Below, piece after piece: positions 57,944 through 64,000 of a DNA stretch of 64,000 nt. Source of the stretch: Isoetes taiwanensis (Eukaryota > Streptophyta > Lycopodiopsida > Isoetales > Isoetaceae); NCBI GenBank assembly GCA_021234155.1, contig JAJEKV010000032.1, positions 8,712,736-8,776,735 of the forward strand. The letters are read 5' to 3'. The stretch's first letter is position 1. Each line of letters starts with the position of its first letter. The notes below the pieces were generated by a model. It did not search any database, was not told where the DNA came from, and saw only the letters and a list, made by a program, of their open reading frames with translations. Both the position numbers and the translations under genes were made by a program.

Positions 57944-59589
57944 GTCTATTGCAAATGCATATTTTATATTTTGATGTCATAGTAATTTCTCAGTGTTACA
58001 TCTAGCATAATTTTCGCAATTTGCTCATTAATCTAGCTTTCATTATGGAAGTTCTGTATGGACAACATTAAATCTAATAAACTTAAGAATATTGGGTATA
58101 ATTAGCACCTGCAATGTATGGGAAACCAGCACGTGTTTAGCCACAGGATTAGGCAGCTACTGTAGATGTATATGGCCAGATCTGTTAGCCTTAGTGCAAG
58201 GAATTATCATTTTGACGGGTGTTTAGGCTCATTATAAGGAAATTAATGTGAAATGAATAAGCTAAAATTATGTTACTTATGGATACTTCTAGCAGTAGAA
58301 TAATCACAGACATAAGTCAGAGATCTGATGTACATTGGTGGTTGGTAGGAGAAAGGATTTGTTTGTTTGAGTTTTGCTTTTAGTTAAGTCCAGCAATAAT
58401 ATTATCACGGACTTAAGTCTGGGGTTATTGAACTCTATTTAATGAACTGTATTTACTTTAACGTGGTTTGATCTTATGAAAAATATTGGCTATAATAGGT
58501 GGAAGTTATTCCTAGGACTTAAGTCTGAATTTTTAAAAAAAAAACAACAAGATGAGTAGATTTAAGCATGATTTGCAGTGGAGGTTCTCGACCCTTTAAA
58601 TCCTATAGGTTATTGTCCTTAAAACATGGTATTTCCAATTGGATTGCTGTCATTGATGCTGATCATAGGTTTATATATAGCTTCAGTATTATTTTGGCTT
58701 GATTTTGAGCTGTGGTATTGCACTGAATCTCTCTCATTATCTGTTCCTCATTTGGCAATACTTATGCAGTTTATCTGTTGAGATCAGAAGTTGTGGAATT
58801 AGTGAATTGATTCTCTCATAAAATCAGTATTTCAGGGTACTTTGAAGGTTTATGTAGGACGTTAGCAATATTTAGAAAACTAATCATTGGCAGGAGATAG
58901 TTAATTCCATAGTATGGTACTAAATAAATATGCAGTTTGGTTGTTTAAACATTTATCTTATCTTTATGAATGGGTAAAGGGCGACAAGCCAAAGAATCTC
59001 ATTGCTTACCTGTAGTCATTCCATTTTTTACCCATTAGGCTAATTAATGGTTTGTTTGACTTGCAGTAACCGGGATTCTTTCTCCCATGCTCCATGTTAT
59101 TTATTTGTTGGAATTCATTTCAGCTTTCACAAGCAATTGAGTTCTTGGCAGAGATGGTATATTTTTATGTTAAAATACTTTTTCAAGAATACAAAGGTAT
59201 TTTTCGGGCATATTTTTAAAGGTCCTTGGCAAACTCTTATGTCAAAAAATTGAAGTGTAATGTTATTAGTGTTTTGCACTATCTTTAGGCTATCTTTAAG
59301 GCTTCCCTTTGGCCTTGGCCAAAAGGGGTTGATAAGTCCAATAGTTCCAAGTATTTGGAATTGTTTGGATGCTCAGGCTAAATCAAAGGATTAGTCCAAG
59401 GCTCGGTTATATATTACACCACTTCAACTAATTGGTTTTACTAATTTGGGCCTTAAGGATAGCCTTTAGATATTTTGATCTTTAGATATTTTGATCTTTA
59501 GATACTTTGGTATTCAATTATGTTTGTCCCTTCTGAAATTCAATTTATGTTCCTCTAAAGTATACTAACATCTCATGTTCCTTATGTAG
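57944..59589 (+). other. retained intron of the Penelope-like element (1646 bp)
   Basis: Donor CAG|GTCTAT; acceptor TTATGTAG|GAAGC. A perfect branch-site word TACTAAC lies at 59563-59569, 20 bp before the acceptor. Both flanking exons are in phase 0, and the TAG of the acceptor is the stop that closes the downstream frame, so splicing explains why the next frame opens exactly there. Retained introns are a known oddity of Penelope-like elements. No gene was seen within it. Confidence 0.65.
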
Positions 59590-61196
59590 GAAGCATTGAA
59601 TCCCGACAATATCTCTGACAGCATTCCTGAGGCAGTAGTGCAGCAAGCTGCAAACTCTGAATCCAGGCCTGGTTGGTACCCGGAACTTGCAAAACTCGGA
59701 TACACTGCTGCTGGTATTCTAGCACCAAATAAGGCAGTTCAAACTATACTAGCCTGCATCATGAAACAAGAGCTTCATAAGCTAATCATACACAAAGAAA
59801 CCACACTTTTCGAAGGTGATATCTCAGTTGTGCTCTTCTTTGGTTTCAATAATATGTTGAACCTTGTTTCACATTTCAAAACTGCTAGCCCTGAACTTTG
59901 CCGTGACCTTATCTTCAATGCCTATGATATGCTGCCTACTGAACATATTCAAGCTGATACTAGTGATCAAAGTGATTTACTGACCTTCATCCAAGGATTT
60001 ACAGCTCTGGAAAAAGCAAACAACTTCAAGATTACTTATCCCCCCAGTAACATTTCTAATAATGGTGATGGGAGTAGCCGGCAAAGGACTGATAAAAAGA
60101 AGAAAAAGGTGGAGCCTATTGTTCTTGACAATTGTCTTTTTGATTTTAATATGCTGCCACAGAATGAAGCACAGTCTGAAGTAGTTCAGGATAATGAGCA
60201 AGCTGATGAGCAGACTGACGAGGAGTTTATTAGAAATGAGCTTCGTAAATATAGCATCAAGGAGCTGAATCTTTTCAATTGTGGCAGTTTTCCAATTATG
60301 ACCAACAGAAATGTCGAAATACATGGTGAGCAATTTGGGCAAGCTATTTGGCTCAGTAGAAATTTAGGTGTTATTGCTCCTATCGGTCCGGGTTCATGGA
60401 TAAGTTTGGCAAAATTAAAACCTGATGAGGTTAAAAAAGCCAAGGATGATGCTCTAGCTTTTATCAAGCGTATCAGAAGAATTGAATGTGATCTACCCAT
60501 TCAACCAGCCTTTCTGAAGGCTAAATGCAATATAGGCAATGCACTGTTTATCGGACAGAAAGGCCATATGGCCAAAACAGATGAAAAAAGGATAGACTTT
60601 TATCTAAAAAGGATATGGCGCACTTACTGTCCATTCTTTAAGTGCAATTGTGAGAGATTCGTAGATAATAGGGGAAAAGCACCTGAAGATGTCTACAAGT
60701 GTCCAGACAATATTATGTGGTTCGATCAGGTTGTATGGTACATGCTAAATAACTTGGAAGAAATTTGGCCGGATCAAAATATTTGTGTAAGGTTTGGACT
60801 GTTATCTCACTTTCTGTCCACAGAACCCATCAGAACAGTTGTACTCTCTTATATTGGTTATCTATCTGTCAGAGAACTGATGATAAAAATGACACAGAAA
60901 TTAGCTGATAACCCAGATGCTGATCTAAAGGTGGAGTTTGGAAGCTCAAAGTTTGTTGATCTTTGGGAAAAGACTATTAAACCTATCAAGTTCCTTTATG
61001 ATCATCTGCATGATAACAGTAGTTATAATTATTCGGCTGCCAATGCAAGAAGAAAGTTCTCCAATACGGAGGCCCCAGCAAGTACTATATTAAGGCCACC
61101 AAAATTGGGTAAGCATAACAGACAAGCTATTAGCAGCAAAGGAGTTCATGACAAAGGTGAAGGATCTGGAGCGCACAGCAACAGAACTGTTTAGAG
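59590..61196 (+). pseudogene. Penelope-like element ORF, exon 2
   Basis: An open frame of over 530 codons from the acceptor (EALNPDNISDSIPEAV) to 61194. Features: a lysine-rich patch RTDKKKKKVEP near 60090, an acidic stretch (about 60165-60235), and cysteines in CPFFKCNCERF (60630-60662) and YKCPDN. Near 61090 the frame shifts by one base. The shifted frame then gives a coiled-coil-like LLAAKEFMTKVKDLERTATE before donor AG|GTAAAA at 61197. No GIY-YIG motif. I know no named domain here. Endonuclease-lacking Penelope-like elements often carry such an upstream ORF of unknown role. Confidence 0.55.
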
Positions 61197-61403
61197 GTAA
61201 AAAATGTTTTACAACTTCTCAGGTTGAACTCTGATATAAGGGACTGTAACCCTCAAAAATACAATACTACATGAAAGAATGACACAATTCTTTCTTGACT
61301 ATCCAATTGCTTGAAAAATTAAGGCCACAGAGCCTATTGAAGTTTAAAATTTTAAACTCTCTTGACTATATGTTTTCTAAAGCATATGTTTTCTGGTTTA
61401 CAG

Positions 61404-63308
61404 AAGAAAAGAAAGAGAACACTTTCGAGAAGAATCGATGGAAGATGGAGAATTTGCACAGAGAAGGAAAAGCAAAAATACAAATACGTACACTTTACCT
61501 ATTTTTCTAAGTTTGTGGACAAAATCCAGTTTTCTGGTGCTTTTAAAAGTGTTTTAGGAAGGTTCTTTGGAACTTTAGGATGTGATATTTGGGATATCAC
61601 AGTTTTTGGTTGGAGATATACGGATAATTTGAAAAAAATGTTCTATAAGCCAAAAATAGTATTTGGTGATGACTTAATACCGGCATGTCCATGTTCTAAT
61701 CCTAATTTGATAAAGTTTCTGGATCCCACTATTGGGCATATTAGAACTACAGACTTAAGTATAGTACATAGCCCTGTTCTCAGAAAGTGGTTCTCTCTAG
61801 GACTTAACCATATTCCTGACAATCCGTTCACTCTTAAAGTTTTTAAAGAGGAAATGGTTAAAACTATAGAGCAGTTCTTTCAAGTACACAGATATGCATT
61901 AATGGATGAGGAGAGAAACACTATTGAGGACTGTAAAAGGACCATAAGGAAGGAGACAACTTGGCTTGCAAAAAGGTTTATTGAAGCAAATATGGAAAAT
62001 AAGAAAAAATTCCATAAACAGGATGAAAAGGTATTGAAAAACATAATTTGGCTGAACAAGAACCTTTACATAGCAGGGATCGATAAAGCTGCAAATAATC
62101 CCGCCTTTATATGCCCATGGCATATTAGGCAAGAAGCTAATAAAAGGCTTGAAAGTGAGGATTTTTGTAAATGTCAGATTGAGGTTGATGAGCTAATACA
62201 AACCATTGAAAAAGACATTGATGGAATGCTTGGCCCAGAACATGTAAGTACATACGAGTTACCTTATTTGCTAGGAGTATTCAAAGCACATAAGTCAGAA
62301 TACAGGTGGATAACTAACGCCCATGATAGTATATTCTCAACAGTGGCTTCTATTGTTGCAGCTGGGTTAAACAGCATAATGGACTTATGGCCAGCAATTT
62401 GCAATGAAAAATGTAAAGCAGGGGATATCTTTACTAAAGGAAAAACTATGGCATCGTGGTTTGTCTACTCAATATATGAAGTAGCTTGTAATCTACCAAG
62501 TAAGATTGATAATCTTTTTTCAGCTGATATTACAAAATGTTACGAGAATATTCCGCTCGATGGGGAACATGGTATTTGTAGCATTATGGAATCAGTAATT
62601 GATCTTGCATGGAAATATCAGGTGAGCATACACCACAACTTCTGTGTCTGGTATTATGTTATGGACAATGGTAAGGTTAAATTGGAATGGAAATGCACTG
62701 CTCCTGAAGGCAAGAAATGGGTCAAGTTGGACAAAGCACTCTTCATTAGTGTAAATAAATGGCTGCTTACTAACTGTTATCTATTCATGAGCAGTACAGT
62801 TTGGAGACAAGTGAAAGGAATTCCTATGGGATTTGCTTCAAGCCCTGGCTGGTGCAATCTGTACCTCGCATGGTTTGAGCTTCAATTTGTGTGCAGACTA
62901 CTAAAAAGTGGAAGGTACATGGAAATTGCAGCTTTTCAGAATACTTACAGATATATGGATGATTTGATATCTATTAACAATCCATTTATCAGAAACTTTT
63001 TAGGATTGGGGGATGATAATGGGATGGTAATCTACAACCTAAAGCATTTGGCAATAAAAGATGAAACTGTTTATTGGGTAAATGATACTACTAGAGGTAG
63101 GAAGGTGGATTTCCTAAACATGACAATAGAAGTCATTGTACCACAGTTTGGATTATATACTACATATAGGTACGACAAAAGGAAGAAGTTACCATTTAAG
63201 GTGTCTAAATTTGTGCATGCTAGCAGTTGCAGGCCTTATTTGATGGCATGCAATGTAATTATCTCCCAAATCATGCCATTTCTATATGCGCACAGTGATC
63301 CCATCTAG
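61404..63308 (+). CDS. Penelope-type reverse transcriptase
   Basis: Open for about 635 codons from acceptor TTTACAG|AAGAAAAG. It holds the pre-RT motif CPCSNPNLIKFLDPTIGHI then RTTDLSIVHSPVLRKW (61686-61790), the GHV-T-D-LR segment found N-terminal to RT in Penelope-like elements. A cysteine/histidine stretch FICPWHIRQEA follows (62104). RT motifs: YLLGVFKAHKSEYRWITN (62263-62318, RT1-2), FSADITKCYENIPLDGE (62518-62568, with the first catalytic D), VKGIPMGFASSPGWCN (62812-62859), YRYMDDLIS (62950-62976, the YMDD box) and RKVDFLNMTIEV. All three catalytic aspartates are present. The frame ends early at 63308; the natural C-terminus goes on in another frame to 63471. The exact link to exon 2 is unsure. 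Confidence 0.75.
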   Translation, partial: KKRKRTLSRRIDGRWRICTEKEKQKYKYVHFTYFSKFVDKIQFSGAFKSVLGRFFGTLGCDIWDITVFGWRYTDNLKKMFYKPKIVFGDDLIPACPCSNPNLIKFLDPTIGHIRTTDLSIVHSPVLRKWFSLGLNHIPDNPFTLKVFKEEMVKTIEQFFQVHRYALMDEERNTIEDCKRTIRKETTWLAKRFIEANMENKKKFHKQDEKVLKNIIWLNKNLYIAGIDKAANNPAFICPWHIRQEANKRLESEDFCKCQIEVDELIQTIEKDIDGMLGPEHVSTYELPYLLGVFKAHKSEYRWITNAHDSIFSTVASIVAAGLNSIMDLWPAICNEKCKAGDIFTKGKTMASWFVYSIYEVACNLPSKIDNLFSADITKCYENIPLDGEHGICSIMESVIDLAWKYQVSIHHNFCVWYYVMDNGKVKLEWKCTAPEGKKWVKLDKALFISVNKWLLTNCYLFMSSTVWRQVKGIPMGFASSPGWCNLYLAWFELQFVCRLLKSGRYMEIAAFQNTYRYMDDLISINNPFIRNFLGLGDDNGMVIYNLKHLAIKDETVYWVNDTTRGRKVDFLNMTIEVIVPQFGLYTTYRYDKRKKLPFKVSKFVHASSCRPYLMACNVIISQIMPFLYAHSDPI

Positions 63309-63471
63309 AGCAGCTTATGATATATTGGATCTGATAAACAGCTTCATAAGTAAAGGGTTTGTTAAGAAGGATATCTGGTATAAGATTAACAAAGTTTTAC
63401 AGAATGAGGACTTTCCAGGTCTAAGGTATGATATAAAGACTCTTATTTTTGAGCTTAATAGAAACAAATAA
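63286..63471 (+). pseudogene. C-terminus of the Penelope-type polymerase, shifted frame
   Basis: It reads TVIPSRAAYDILDLINSFIS then KGFVKKDIWYKINKVL and ends TAA. The arginine followed by an L-x-x-GF-x-x-x-x-I helix is the usual thumb end of these polymerases. A single-base shift near 63290 separates it from the RT frame. Confidence 0.6.
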
Positions 63472-64000
63472 GCTCTTAGATATAGTTGGCAAGGGGGTCC
63501 TTATGTTAGCATAAGGGCCCCCCCAACCTTTTTTGCTATAATCATATGGACTCTCCCTGCCTTCAGGTAGGAGGAATGGTGTATATATATATAAATGCAC
63601 TCTTTTGGTTCACTCTATGTTCAGTTTTGATAAAATAAGTCTACCAAAGAGTAGAGCTAATGGCCCCTTGGGGTATTGGTGCGGTTTGATTCATACCTTT
63701 GTATAAAGATCATAAGTAAGACTGGCTCCATTTTCTGGTTACAATTAATGGGTATTTTAGGGCTCAATTAAGGTTTCTGGTTACATGATAGCCCCAGGAA
63801 TTGTTAAAGTGTCTTGTTACATGGCTGGTAACCCTTGGAATGAAACATTATGGTCTGCTTCAAATATTGTTGAAAAGTCTATAACTTACTAGGTGATTAA
63901 GTTTTTCAGACTGATGCAGGTTCAAAATCTAGGCTCAAATTTTGTAAGGCTTCTATGGCAACAAATTAATGGTTGCACTTTAAGGATGCTACATTTTGGG
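63472..64000 (+). repeat. 3' untranslated region and diverged 3' terminal repeat of the Penelope-like element
   Basis: A g/c-rich dyad (ggggtccttatg...cataagggccccccc, 63493-63525) stands right after the stop and could form a hairpin. From about 63580 the sequence follows 56262 onward in the same orientation. The end is outside the window; it might also be the 5' end of a second, tandem copy. Confidence 0.5.

Larger units (their letters stand above)
56262..64000 (+). mobile_element. Penelope-like retroelement with retained intron, no endonuclease seen
   Basis: One transcription unit on the plus strand runs from a terminal repeat through three coding blocks (57637-57943, 59590-61196, 61404-63471) to a second, diverged terminal repeat that runs out of the window. 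The last block carries a Penelope-type reverse transcriptase. No GIY-YIG endonuclease motif was found on either side. This suggests the endonuclease-lacking group (Athena/Coprina type), known from rotifers, fungi and some plants. Few frameshifts separate the blocks. Confidence 0.7.

Overview
The window reads as a transposon-rich stretch of a plant nuclear genome. The only gene that looks intact is a four-exon chloroplast peroxiredoxin Q at 33.8-34.6 kb. It has GT-AG introns, a serine/arginine-rich leader that looks like a transit peptide, and the C-x4-C cysteine pair of the family. An importin-beta pseudogene and a fragment resembling a plant PPR protein also point to a land plant. A Penelope-like retroelement without a visible endonuclease, plus many transposase types, makes a seed-free plant (moss, liverwort, lycophyte, fern) or a streptophyte alga more likely than a flowering plant. 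That last step is inference.

Layout. 0-5.7 kb: a copia LTR fragment, a LINE fragment, a MULE with a 9-bp target duplication and a 5'-truncated LINE on the minus strand. 5.73-19.81 kb: one 14-kb Ty3/gypsy insertion flanked by the 5-bp duplication aattg. It holds three LTRs because a 3.46-kb block (extra ORF plus 3' LTR) sits a second time between protease and reverse transcriptase. 20.0-23.2 kb (minus): a broken DDE transposase of the DUF7869 type. 23.5-27.6 kb (plus, divergent): a broken, intron-rich gene for a beta-class DNA amino-methyltransferase. Its upstream region and most of its predicted introns carry palindromes built on TATTCCGGAATA. 28-33.6 kb: a PPR-like fragment, a tandem duplication, an importin-beta pseudogene and repeats. 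33.8-34.6 kb: PrxQ. 36-41.5 kb: a MITE, tandem and dispersed repeats and a LINE 3' end. 41.8-45.5 kb: a truncated copia element (minus) with a LINE 3' fragment nested in it. 45.7-46.9 kb: a MULE/SWIM-type transposase remnant. 48.3-51.1 kb: hairpin and other minisatellites, an unidentified broken gene and a tRNA-like pol III unit. 51.2-56.2 kb: a very large degenerate GAATCT repeat field folded into a giant inverted repeat (foldback type). 56.3-64.0 kb: a Penelope-like retroelement with a retained 1.65-kb intron and diverged terminal repeats.

The most promising candidate for an undescribed system is 20.0-27.6 kb: a DDE transposase and a DNA methyltransferase gene back to back. The intergenic region and most methyltransferase introns are seeded with one palindromic word. 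They may form one large DNA transposon that carries its own modification enzyme. No termini or target duplication could be fixed, so the unity of this element is a hypothesis.

A caution applies to about 5.7-30 kb. Duplicated copies there differ mostly by small changes at CAG/CTG/CCG words (for example ctg/acg, cag/cgg, cag/cgag). This is what mis-called methylated CHG cytosines in a long-read assembly would give. Some of the frameshifts reported as decay may therefore be sequence error.
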